Of a DNA stretch of 64,000 nt, positions 10,499 through 20,990 are shown in pieces. The position numbers and the translations under genes were made by a program. Below the pieces are notes generated by a model, which saw nothing but the letters and a program-made list of their open reading frames with translations, was not told the DNA's origin and made no database searches. The stretch comes from Atkinsonella hypoxylon (taxonomy: Eukaryota > Ascomycota > Sordariomycetes > Hypocreales > Clavicipitaceae): assembly GCA_000729835.1 (NCBI GenBank), contig JFHB01000025.1:124001-188000 (forward strand). The letters run 5' to 3'. Every line of letters starts with the position of its first letter. Position 1 is the stretch's first letter.

Positions 10499-10967
10499 CT
10501 AAGTCTTGGACTCCTCCAGCTTCAGATGCCGATTCGCAAACTTAATCGCAAAGTCACACGCATACTGTACATGTCTAGCTCGCACACCACCCCAACCGCT
10601 TCATCACTCATCACTCAACGGGCTGTGTTTCCGGAACTCTTTCCGTGCATTGGATATGTAAGCCTCCACAAATGGATTGTCCACGCCGGGAAGGGCGTCT
10701 CTTGTCACGACGCTCGTTGTGTCGACGCCCCCAAGTTGACCACAACCGACGCTAGATACCCCCCCCGCGCAGCATAAATGCGGTCGGCTATTGTGCCGTC
10801 ATGATTCGACCCGAAGGCTTGTACCGAGGACGAAGGCTTCTCAGCTTGGTCTTGCGCGTTTTTAAAGTCGTCTAGGGCTAACTATCAATCCGTCGATCAG
10901 GGAGGGGTTCTCCTATGCGCAGCAGATCAAGGTTGGGCCCGTTAAGGATGAGGATGCTGTGGTGCAT
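10499..10967 (-). pseudogene. qutE: qutE relic (catabolic type II 3-dehydroquinase), frameshifted
   Basis: From an ATG at 10967 the minus strand reads MHHSILILNGPNLDLL, the start of a type II dehydroquinase. The frame then degenerates to stops. SNHDGTIADRIYAARG and VVVNLGA follow, then in another frame TTSVVTRDALPGV and NPFVEAYISNARKEF with HSPLSDE, and finally ACDFAIKFANRHLKLEE with a terminal TAG. Together these cover the whole family length (about 150 residues), so loss is by small indels rather than deletion. The tandem 7-base duplication ATCACTC (10603-10616) breaks the frame after LSDE, and a run of eight C at about 10759 is another slip site. The usual REPxxYG segment with the catalytic tyrosine is lost. 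It is the qa-2 equivalent. Confidence 0.9.
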
Positions 10968-11503
10968 TTCTGTTTGTTTGTTTGTTTGTTTGTTTCTTCT
11001 TTCGCTTTTCCTTTCCTATTTTTATTCTTATTTGTGTTGGTGTAGCTGCTGCTGTTCTGTTTTTGGGGCGTGAATGCAACTTGTTACTTTCAGAGAACCG
11101 ATGTCATTCATGAATCATGTTTGATCACAGGTCTTTGGCTAGGAACAATAGCACTCATGTTCCATGCATGCCAAATGCAGCAGGTCCCCGAAAGAAGCCG
11201 CTCCTCTCCACAATCGTATTTCGTCCAGCCTTGCTAGGATAAAGCATCTTCCGTCTTCCACCTCCACTTCCACCTCCACTTCCACGGCGGCGGCGGCGTC
11301 ATGTATGCCATGCCTTGAGACGAAGACAGACGTAAGCTGTAGAAACTATAATGCCGTCGTCTCGTCCTCTGCCATCCATAGCTGATAAACCCGTTGTCGC
11401 AAGCTGACTTCCCCAAGTTCTGGCACGGACACGCCCGCTTTCGCAAATTGTAATTGTCTGGTGTCTTATCCATCACAGCTACACACGCATACACGTCCAT
11501 TGC
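10968..11503. other. qutE-qutG intergenic region
   Basis: It holds a (TTTG)n microsatellite (about 10971-10995) and repeated CTTCCACCTCCA blocks (about 11248-11285). GGATAAAGCATCTTCC at about 11238 matches the QA-1F consensus poorly (11/16). No gene seen. Confidence 0.4.
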
Positions 11504-12837
11504 ATGGATGAAAAGCAACTGGGCGCCGTGCGCGACTTCGCCGTCCAATTGGGCAAAGAGGCAGGGCAGGGTGTTTATGGATGCAGCATGGACCAAAGAC
11601 TCAACTGTTGAGAAGGAAAGCTCAGTCGATATCGTGACCAAAACAGACTATAGTAACTAAGCCCTTATCCTCAAGCTTCTTTTCTTTCCATTCACACTGC
11701 TAAAAACGAGAAACGCAGCCGTTGAAGAGTTTATTCAAAAAAATATCGTAGCGCAATACCCTGACCACAGGCATGTTCCGCCCTGCATTTCGGTGCGTGT
11801 GCTTGCGTGTGCTGATAATCAAATCGTAGCTTCATCGGCGAAGAGACATATTCCGCTGGTACATCAAGAACAAACCTCGATACACTGTCGCCAACACGGA
11901 TTGTCGATCCCCCGATCCCCTCAACGGCACAGTCAACTTCACACACCTCTTTCCCATGTTTTGCGTCTCAATAGCCTTTTGCATCAATGGTGCCCCTATC
12001 ATTGGCGTCATCAACGCTCCCTTCATGAATCGATTCTTCTCATCCCGCAAGGGCAGAGGCGCTTGGCCGAACGAAAAGCAGCGGCTCCCGCTGATAAGCA
12101 ACCCTACGCTGCCCTACGCTGCCGCTTCCCAAGAATGCCCCCCAGTGGGTGCACGTTCTCGTGCGAATGGGTAAAAGATAGAAGAGACGAGACTGGTGAG
12201 AATCTAGGGAGGAAGGTCAGCTCCTTCTTCACCATGGCTGTAGAGAGAAATGGTAGGGGGGGCAAGGGAGGCATGGTGTATGGTGTATGGTGTCAGGAGC
12301 TTGGGAAGGTAAATTCCTTCTCATCATTACATGCTCCCTAAATTTCGAGGCTGATAGTGTTGGCCATGTAGCGCGACATTGGATTTGGCATACACGGCTA
12401 TGGGCTCCTTTGACATTTGGTGGGAAGGCGGCTGCTGGGAGTGGTACGTCCTCTCCGGCTTCAATCACCGCCTTACGAGATTTTACACGGAGCACGGTAG
12501 CTTACCGTCCACACGGACGTCGCAGCAGGTATTTCCATTTTGGATGAAGCTGGCGGTATTGTCACCACGGCAAATTCTCCATCCAACAGCGCCGCCGCGC
12601 CAATCCTCAAAGCAGCGCTGGGTGGTAGGCTCTATCTCGCTGTACGGTACGTGAATGTGGAAAATCTTGTGCTGATTCTGTTTGCTAACATCCCAGGACA
12701 GACCAGCTGGCGATTCGAAAGACGAAACCGGGGCCTAGGCACAGCAACGCATGGTTCGAGAGGTATGGCGAAGTGTTGAAGCACTAGATTACGAGCGACC
12801 ATATGAATGGAATCGGAATACTTGTGATGCAATTTAG
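11504..12837 (+). pseudogene. qutG: qutG relic (inositol-monophosphatase-like), frameshifts and splice-site loss
   Basis: The full length of QutG/QA-X can be read in order across several frames: DEKQLGAVRDFAVQLGKEAG, RVFMDAAW, TVEEFIQKN, FIGEETYSAGTS, NGTVNFTHLFPMFCVSIAF, GCTFSCEWVKDRRDE, AYTAMGSFDIWWEGGCWEW, DVAAGISILDEAGGIVTTA, QRMVREVWRSVEALDYERP, ending TAG. Breaks: a +1 near 11565; an exact 8-base duplication CGATCCCC (11905-11920) at the DPxDG metal motif, which now also reads DPLNG; an exact 10-base duplication CCCTACGCTG (12102-12121); and a shift near 12740. One intron has a GC donor (about 11775) and another ends in AC instead of AG (about 12518). The protein's role in the pathway is unsettled even in model fungi. 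Confidence 0.9.
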
Positions 12838-12935
12838 TTACACGCTCGTGACCTCGTGCTTGTCACAAAGCAAAGCAACTTTGTCCATGAGTTCTAGTCA
12901 GGCGCTTGCCCCGATTTCATATTGCCTGGAGCTCG

Positions 12936-15808
12936 TCAGGTCAAGGATGATGCTGTTAACTCATTCATCCGCGTGATGAATTCCTCTTGCAACTTTTTCA
13001 AATACCCGGGCAAGATCTTATCATCCCCATAATCTGCCGCTTGTTTAAGAGATTCGTAAAGGTTGAGAACCAATTTTCGACGCGCCAACACTCTCTGAGC
13101 GTCGGAACCTTTCCGGTTCTGCTCTCGACGCCGCCTGATCTGATTCGCCACCTCTTCTGCTAGTCTGGTGAAATCTTCCGGGAACCCAAGAGATCTTGCC
13201 AAGTCGATTCCGTAATGCTCTGTTGCGTCAACAGTGCCTTCGGTCGCTTTGTGCAGCATGGCAAGCTGCGGAACGCCGTCATCTGACACAATCTTTTCAG
13301 ATGCTAAATGCAGGCAGAAGACGCCCGGGCGATCGTTTAAAACACGAGCAAGATCTACAAAGTGCGTAGCGAACCAAACAAGTGCCTTAGATTGTACCAA
13401 GGCCTCTGACATGGCGATCGCTATTGCCAGACCATCTCTTGTGCTTGTTCCTCTTCCGAGCTCGTCTATAATCACCAAGCTTTTATCGTCCACGTTTCTC
13501 AGAATGAATGCCATTTCCCTCATCTCAACCGAGAATGTAGACAAATTTGCTTCCATATTATCTGATAGCGAGATGCGGGCGAAAATATTATGGATAATAG
13601 CAAACGACGCGTAAGCTGCAGGAACGAAACAACCCACCTGCGCCATGATCTGCAGCAAAGCTGCGGCTTTGATGTATGTGCTTTTGCCTGCCATATTACA
13701 CCCTGTGACAATTTGGAAGCGATTCTGTTCGCTGGCATAATAGTCGTTCGGTACATACTCGTCAAATAACATCTGGTCAGTTAGTTCAATGCTAACTCCG
13801 CAGACTCTCGTGCGTCGAGTCTTACTTTGTCCATCACTGGATGCCTCGCTGCTTTCAAAGCGAAAGCACCAGCGAATTCCGGCCTGGTATAATCTCTGAT
13901 AATTGATAGGTGTGCAAAGGATGCTACCATATCAATCAGAGCCACAGACTCACTCACTCGAAATAGTTCTGCTGCAGACTCCCTGAGCACTGTGATCAAG
14001 TCTTGAATGACAACATCACTGCGTGCGACGATCTCATCAAATGTTTCAGATAGACGGCGATTCAGTTTTATAAGTGGCATTGTCTGGCATTCAATGCCAC
14101 TCTTCTTCTTCACCATATTGATGAACACTGCAGGTATTGCTCTCACATTGCCATTTGCGCCTCTGAGTCTGAACCAGTATCTCCGCCCGTTGTCATACTT
14201 CAGCGTTATTTGTACGGCAGTTTGCCCTGCGGTTCTGATAAGTTTATGAGTAGATGTGATCATAGTCGGCATGGCACACATACTCTCAACATCTTCCACG
14301 TGAGTATGGACTTCCTCGGTCAACTCCTTGTAGGCTTGGCGGGCGACATCAAGCATGCCATTAATACCAGCTTTGACCGCGAATGCTCTTGCATTGCGCA
14401 TATCTAGTGCAGATGACATGATAGTGGCATCTGCTTCGATTATTGTTTCAATCTTCAATAAAATAGGGGTGAGTGTGGCGGGATGGCAGATGTCGCGAAT
14501 TTTGAGTAGCAAGGGGCTCGTGCATCTAGAAAGCGCTCGATGGAGCGGCGGGATTGCCTCAAGGAACTTCTTAATCATCAGAATGTGATTTATGTGCTCT
14601 TCCGCCTGAGCCAGCGTATGAGTTTTTCTGAGAGTGATCATCTAACATCGGTCAGCGGTCTTTATAAAAGGAAAAACTTCAGAAGCATTATCATGCCTTC
14701 GTGAGAACTCGCTCCACGTCAGTGAAAGCTTCCAAGGCTGCTTTCCAGGTTAGCAGTCTGCTAGTCCAGCAGCTGGGTATGAGAAACAAACCTGTTCGTA
14801 CGTCGTGGAACGTCTCTTCCTCTCCAGTCAGCTCTTCAACCGCCTCATAACGAGGCCCGATGAACGTATCGTACTTTGTTGGCGGTTGCAATATGTTGGC
14901 GCGAAGTATGCGGCTTCCCATGGGTGTCACGGTCTGGTTAAGTAGACCGAACAAGCAATTCTTGGATTTGGGGTTCCCTATGTTTTGCACAATCTCCAAC
15001 GACTGTAGCACTGATATGTCGATCATCATTGTATCCTCTGAGGGACGGTATCGAATTCGCAATGAGTGTGGAGCGAATGTCACTGTAAAGGTTTGCTCAA
15101 TGTATTTCATGGCATGATATAAGTTAGCATGAGAACAGAAGCATTTGCTTCAAACTGTCTTACCGCTGCAAAAGAGCTGACACAGTAATACTTTCCATTT
15201 ACGGCAACTTTGATTGGATCTATGTCGCTCTCAAAGGCCAACTTCTGGATGTACTCCAAACCATCTGATTCTGACCACGCGGGACGATCCAGCAGCTCAA
15301 CCCGGGCGTCAGGTATCAAGTCGTTGACAAGGGTGAAAAGAACGTTGTCTTTTGCTGGGGGGCATGATGTAGACATGAAAACAATTCGAGAGGTGTTTGC
15401 CATCTGGAGCTTGTGAATAGCTTTGACGTAAGACTGATTATCGCATATCTGACTGAGTGAGGCTTCACCACGGGTGATGTTGACAAGAGCAATGCCGACT
15501 AGAGGCGATACTCCACGGGCTTCTCCTATGGCGCAGACTATAGTTTCATCGTCATTGGATCCCAAAATTGTAGACAATGTACTGGGTCGTGACTTGCGTC
15601 CAGAGGCTGATGTGGAGGGTCTCGAAACAGTGAGTCGAGTGTTTGATGTAGATGTTCTGGGGACCGTGCTGATGACGGATGGCGTTGGTCGGCTTGTCTG
15701 TCCATCATCAGACACAAAACGCAACAGTGGCTGCTCATCATGCAGGTTCGAGTGTTTTCTGAAGTGTCTCGACCTTGTCACAACATTGGGTTGCGAGGAC
15801 TGCGTCAT
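12936..15808 (-). CDS. MSH4: Meiotic MutS homologue MSH4
   Basis: Five exons are inferred: 15808-15164, 15095-14792, 14740-14697, 14641-13826 and 13772-12936, giving about 881 residues. The C-terminal ATPase has Walker A GCNMAGKST (about 627-635), the ST.FS.EM loop, Walker B LVIIDELGRGTS (about 706) and TATHF-like FATHF. The N-terminal 70 residues are Ser/Thr-rich; there is no mismatch-binding domain I, as expected for MSH4. It acts with MSH5 as a sliding clamp that stabilises crossover intermediates in meiosis. Two splice oddities: intron 3 is GC-AG (14696-14642), and intron 1 lacks an AG at the expected place (see findings), so exon 2 is placed at the next in-frame AG. It converges on the qutG relic. 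Confidence 0.92.
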
Positions 15809-16643
15809 TTTGTCGGTCAGTCAAGGCGCTGCATTCAAAACCCGATTTTATTGATGAGAAGGAGCCGGCAGTTATGCGGGAAAGAGAAGCACAGCCTGCA
15901 GGTCGATCAAGTGCGAGACAGTTTATTATCAAATTACAGTCTATTGACAAATGAGGACGAACTGAAGGGCTGAAGGGCTGAAGGGCTGAATATTAATCCC
16001 ATTTCCGGTATATGGCGGCCAGGGTGAATCGTTCCTTCCAATCGAAAGAAAATCCACAGAACGAGGCACGCGGTGCCATAACTGCTCAGGAAGCAGAATC
16101 CTTGCTATGAATGGCATCAGCTCTGTATCTACTCTGTAAGAATCAAGTGCCATGCCATTTAAGGTGTTGGGCTTCTCTCACCACGTCACAGCACATCGCA
16201 GTGCATCTGCTTGTCGATTTAGCTTACCTGTTCGTTGAAAGCCCACAAGAAGCGATCTCTTTACCGCTGCCCAAAGACTGTGGATCTCCGTGGCGTAAGG
16301 CTGCTCTTCTTTCTGGTTTACTTTATTTCAGACGATTGGGATTTTCAATCTCCTAGCACGCAGATAATCGCAATAAACGGAGGAAGATCCAAGAAAGGCA
16401 TATTAAAACATAGTTGGAAAAAGTTTTACAGGAAGTCTACAGGAATTTCATATACTGATAGTTAATGTAATGTTATAACTAAACATGCTCAGTACGTATA
16501 CTGTGAATGATTGGCTAAAGCAGGACCCATAGCACCTTTAGGTCATCTACAGACTCTTTTGCACCTACCACTATCAAATCCACACCTCTCTGCTTCTCTT
16601 GCAATTCCGACTTACACAGGGCATACATGCCTCAACAGCCACC
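15809..16643. other. MSH4 to FAR1-like gene intergenic region
   Basis: Divergent promoter region. It contains a three-fold GAAGGGCTGA repeat (about 15963-15990). No coding relic seen. Confidence 0.4.
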
Positions 16644-17682
16644 ATGTTTGGCATCCTCGAAGCTGCTGCCGTCGCTCATGACGCAATATTTAATACATGC
16701 GAGGACCTTCTGCTAGACCTGAACAAGCGTATGAAGCGAGAAGGGTTCAAGATTGTCAAGGCCAGATCACATCGTCGTAAGCCTGGTGGTGATACGCCCG
16801 GCAACGATATAGTGCGCTGCGATCTTGTTTGCGATAGGGGAGGTCGATCTTACAAGTGCATGGCAACCAAGCACAAAACCAAGACGAAGAAAACCGACTG
16901 CCCTTGGAAAGCGAAGGCTGTCCACCGGATGACCGTTGGCGGCTGGGTCTTGACTGTGGTTTGCGATCAACATAATCATGAGGCTGGAACGCCAGAGACC
17001 TCTACTCCAGCAGAACTCAGCGATGCTGACGACGACACGGAAGCTCAAAATGAAACAGGTAGGTATCGATTCTGCCCTCCAGTTCAACCCGCGAATACAG
17101 AACAGACTAAAACTTCCAACCGGATTAGCTCCTCATATTACGCCACAGACCGATGCAGCAACGTCAGAGGCACTTCAAGTTGCAGGCGTACCCAATAGTG
17201 CCTTGCGCCTGACTGGTGATGCCTTCCAGCAATTCAAGACAGACTATCGCAAAATGACACAATCGGATCGCCTGAACGTCTTAGCCCAGCTGCAATTGAG
17301 AGTGGCAGCTATTTATGCTGTTCAGAACGAGGACATGCAACGACAGAACCGGCAAACCGTCCAAGACTGGAGGCATCGTGTGGTGGATTCTAACAGAAGA
17401 GCTCTCGAGAATGAGAAACAGCGATCACGCAAACGGCATAATAATCAAGTCGATGATAACCAACAGGCCCAGCAGTTGTCGCATTCCGCACATGGACCGC
17501 ACCAGGTGCTTTCACAGGATCTAGTCGCTCCTCACAACACGACAACCCACGTCCCCCAGGCCCTTATGCAGGAACCACACTTTCAGCTGGCAAATCCCTC
17601 CGGCGACACAGCTTCTCTGGACGTGCCTCATTTCCAACAATTCCCAGGTCCGTCCCGGAGAACGAGGGCCGATCGAACATAG
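16644..17682 (+). CDS. FAR1-like zinc-finger DNA-binding domain protein
   Basis: Two exons (16644-17058, 17129-17682; 70-base GT-AG intron, phase 1) give 322 residues. Residues about 30-120 look like a FAR1/WRKY-GCM1-type zinc domain: two cysteines in VRCDLVCDRGG, then TDCPWKAKA, a tryptophan and a terminal CDQHNHE. The second half (exon 2) is glutamine-rich with an arginine-rich, probably helical stretch. The FAR1 domain descends from Mutator-like transposases, and fungi hold both domesticated and transposon copies. No transposase domain is present here, so a stand-alone DNA-binding protein is more likely. The start is the ATG in an ACC ATG context directly before the conserved part. The target is unknown. 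Confidence 0.72.
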
Positions 17683-17943
17683 TCTACACGGAACTGACGA
17701 GAAGAACAGCTCCAACGGAGCTGTTTTTACCACGATGATTTCTGTCCCATCAGTGCTGCCACGTACCACATTTTTAAGCGGGGCAAGCTACCTATATGGG
17801 GCGCCTAAGTTTTATCGGGGTTTTGCCGCCCCGCCAGGCCTATTCGTACGGTAATCAAGAAAAAAAAAAAAAGAAACAAAAAAAGGACAAGAGTTGGGAT
17901 TCTCGCATTGCAACTGTGGTCTGATTTCTGACAACTTTGCGCA

Positions 17944-19613
17944 ATGGCGACTGTTGTCCCTCCACCTTCGAAACGGCAGCGCCGCGAAGATTTGGAACGA
18001 TCAAGAGTACAACAGGATGTTGCGACAGCCTTGGCTGGGCCGGCTGGCTCGTTTAAGGCTCGCTTCTTGGATGGCGACGGCAATCAGGTTTGCGACGTGA
18101 TCGAGGTTCCTCTGGCTGATGCCTCTGAAAAGAACCTATCTCTCCTGTTGAACACACTATTAGCAAGAGTAAGGCTTCTTATTTGTAAACGGCAAATGAG
18201 CGTAGCTATCAACTGACGAGACCTTTCCAAGGAACGAGAGGAGTACCTTCCGTATCGATTTCGTATTCATATCCCAGATTCCGACATAATCGTCGACCAG
18301 TACCCGGCAGATTTATTACTATTATTGAGAAGTCATGGAATCGAGAATCCGTTCGAGACGACTGTTACGTTAACCGCTGAACCACAGTCCGTGTTCAAGG
18401 TGCAAATCGTCACGCGAATGTCACATAGAATGCCTGGCCACGGCGAGGCGATTCTAGCAGCACAATTCAGCCCAGCCACAAATACTCGTCTTGCCACTGG
18501 CTCAGGTGACAAAACTGCCAGAATATGGAATACGGAAACTGGAACACCGAAATTCACGCTAAGCGGACACACTCATTGGGTCTTATGCGTCGCCTGGTCA
18601 CCCGATGGCCAGCGTCTGGCTACAGGCAGCATGGATAAGTCTGTCAGGCTTTGGAATCCGGAGACAGGAGAACCGATTGGATCTCCGCTAACTGGACACG
18701 CTAAATGGATCACAAACATCGCTTGGGAGCCCTACCATTTGTGGAGGGACGGCACGCCTCGGTTAGCCAGTGCAAGTAAAGATGGAACCGTCCGGATCTG
18801 GATCGTGAATACGGGTCGCACCGAGCATGTTCTTTCGGGGCACAAGAGTTCTGTCAGCTGCGTTCGCTGGGGTGGCACTGGGACGATCTATACTGGCAGC
18901 CATGATAAGACTGTTCGTGTTTGGGACGCCAAGCAAGGCACTTTGGTTCACACGCTGTCATCGCATGCTCACTGGATCAATCATCTGGCTCTTTCGACAG
19001 ATTTTGTGCTACGGACAGCATATCATGATCACCAGCCAACACCAAACACCGATGAGGCAAAAAGAGTCAAGGCGGAGGAGAGATTCCAAAAGGCGGCCAA
19101 AATTCAAGGGAGAATATCCGAGAGACTGGTCTCAGCCAGTGATGATTTCACCATGTATTTATGGGAGCCCTCTCAAGGAAACAAGCCTGTTGCCCGAATG
19201 GTTGGCCACCAGAAACAGATCAACCACGTTACTTTCTCGCCAGACAACACTTTGATCGCCAGCGCAGGCTGGGACAATCACACTAAGATCTGGAGCGCAA
19301 GGTATAAATTCACATCTCAGTTCAGAGTCAACGAGACTCCAAACTAACATAACGCAATAGGGATGGGAAGTTCATCAACACCCTCAGAGGTCATGTCGCT
19401 ACAGTATATCAGTGCGCCTTCTCTGCAGATTCCAGATTATTAGTTACAGCATCAAAAGACACAACACTGAAAGTGTGGTCGATGGCCTCATACAAGCTCG
19501 CGGTAGATTTACCGGGGCATAACGATGAGGTCTACGCAGTGGACTGGGCGCCTGACGGGAAACGCGTTGCCAGTGGTGGCAAAGACAAGGCTGTCAGACT
19601 CTGGCAGAACTAG
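17944..19613 (+). CDS. RSA4: Ribosome assembly WD40 protein Rsa4/NLE1 (Notchless)
   Basis: Three exons (17944-18168, 18232-19301, 19361-19613) with two short GT-AG introns encode 515 residues, the length of yeast Rsa4. The N-terminal NLE (ubiquitin-like) domain includes EREEYLPYRFRIHIP and binds the MIDAS domain of Rea1/Midasin. A WD40 propeller follows with repeats such as SGDKTARIWN, SMDKSVRLWN, SKDGTVRIW, SHDKTVRVWD, SDDFTMYLWE, GWDNHTKIW, SKDTTLKVW and GKDKAVRLWQ, eight in all. The protein acts in late maturation and release of pre-60S ribosomes in the nucleolus. All junctions keep frame; this is an essential single-copy gene in fungi. Confidence 0.95.
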
Positions 19614-19775
19614 ACTTGTGTTAGCGCGGCAACCCCGAACAGCCTGACTGTTTGCATTATACGAGCAAGCGATTATTCAGAAGCCCAAATTTTGTTACGT
19701 CAACGAGGATGTTTTCCTGGTTTTATTTAAGATCACCCACTTGACTACTACTTATTCACATAACTAGATGCAGCA

Positions 19776-20099
19776 ATGCCTCTCGTGGTCTCCAAGTCTC
19801 GGCTCAAATTTCCAATTTTATCCTCCATTACAACAAGACAATCACTCCTCGGTGACAAGAGCAAACAAACATGTCCACCAACTGCCGCATTGGAGAACCG
19901 TCTGGTCCGGATCCCCTTTCACAAGATCCGGAACAGACATGATGTTTTGCGTCCCCATCGATATCCGCTCCACCAGCGTTGCTCAATACACCTAACTCAG
20001 GTTCTCAGACAAGGAATATGCAGCGGGAGAAACAAATATCGTGAAAACATTTTAACTGCACCCTCGCTATGCAATTGGCAAGATGTAAGATTCAGATGA
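19776..20099 (+). pseudogene. Possible relic of an I78-type small protease inhibitor
   Basis: An open frame of 107 codons starts with MPLVV, as small fungal I78-family inhibitors often do, and contains LLGDKSKQT, then ENRLVR, RPHR and a terminal QDVRF. These sit in the order of the family's GDKSNETTF, HRVV, RPDRLN and VTHV segments. Between them the sequence does not fit and may contain indels. The match is only partial and from memory, so this could equally be a chance open frame. Confidence 0.25.
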
Positions 20100-20609
20100 G
20101 ACGGTTCATTTATGCCAAAGCAGTCACTGCATAGAGTCGGCAGTCAAAAAGACGTGCACATGTTACTGCCATGCTCTATATTTCTTTCTTATAAAATACA
20201 TTAACATGGCGAAGTAATATATACATTGTTGTTGAGTATGACTGGACCGGCAATATCGCGAGCACTACTCCTTTGACGACCATACGTGGCGTTTTCCAGT
20301 CGCGATAGAAGCCGAAAGGCCGGTAACGATTGTTTCGCATTTGGTTGTTGTTCATGCATAGCGTGCCTGATACCCCGCACTTGGAAACCACAAAGATAAG
20401 TTTGCATTACAGTACGCCAATCCGACGAACAGTGAGGAGAAACAAATCCGAATCAGTAGCATTCACCAGCCTCGTAAGCATGCGCGGAAAGAAGGTTCAA
20501 AAAAGATCCATCTCCAGCTGATGATGGTGTCTTTCCGGCCGCCAGTGCTCGGTTTATGCTCTGGCGCGATGCAAAAGCGGCCAAACAAGTAATTAGGTTC
20601 ACATACTTG

Positions 20610-20990
20610 TTAGTTGAGTGCATTCATGCGAAGAAGGGACTTTCTCAATTCATGCGTACCATCTGCAGCTGAAGTATCGAGGGCGTTGATGCATCGCAGC
20701 AGAGTAGGCCGATAGCTCGGTTCAGTGCGCCGGCGACAAATCGTCTCCAGGTTCGTAACAAGTTTTTTGAACACGTCTAGGACGGCATGGTCCTTGGCCT
20801 GCTCGGAGGTTCAACGGACACAAGTGTTTGGGTATGTTCTTCCACGGTAAAGGCGTGAACGAGTGAAGTTGGACAGTTTGGCGTGACTGTCCTCAGTAGA
20901 CGCATTGCAATTTAAGACGGTGCACGGCATTGCGGACACTGAGGGCGGATCTCACTGCACTTGATCCGTCGGGCGCTTACAATGGCCACG
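20610..20990 (-). pseudogene. Relic of a Zn2Cys6 transcription factor
   Basis: On the minus strand the DNA-binding cluster is readable in shifting frames: GHCKRP (20986-20969), then RRIKCSEIRPQCPQCRAPS (20970-20914) ending at a TAA, then KLQCVY (20913-20896) in a third frame. Restoring the order gives the C-x2-C-x6-C spacing typical of fungal binuclear clusters. A clean open stretch of 64 codons (20804-20613; QAKDHAVLDVFKKL, LETICRRRTEPSYRP) follows and ends in TAA, probably a later part of the same protein. It is not functional as it stands; the regulatory target is unknown. Confidence 0.65.

Noticed and set aside
11956..12174. A functional short inositol monophosphatase gene
   Set aside because: It covers only the middle of QutG; the rest is present in other frames, so this is part of a pseudogene.
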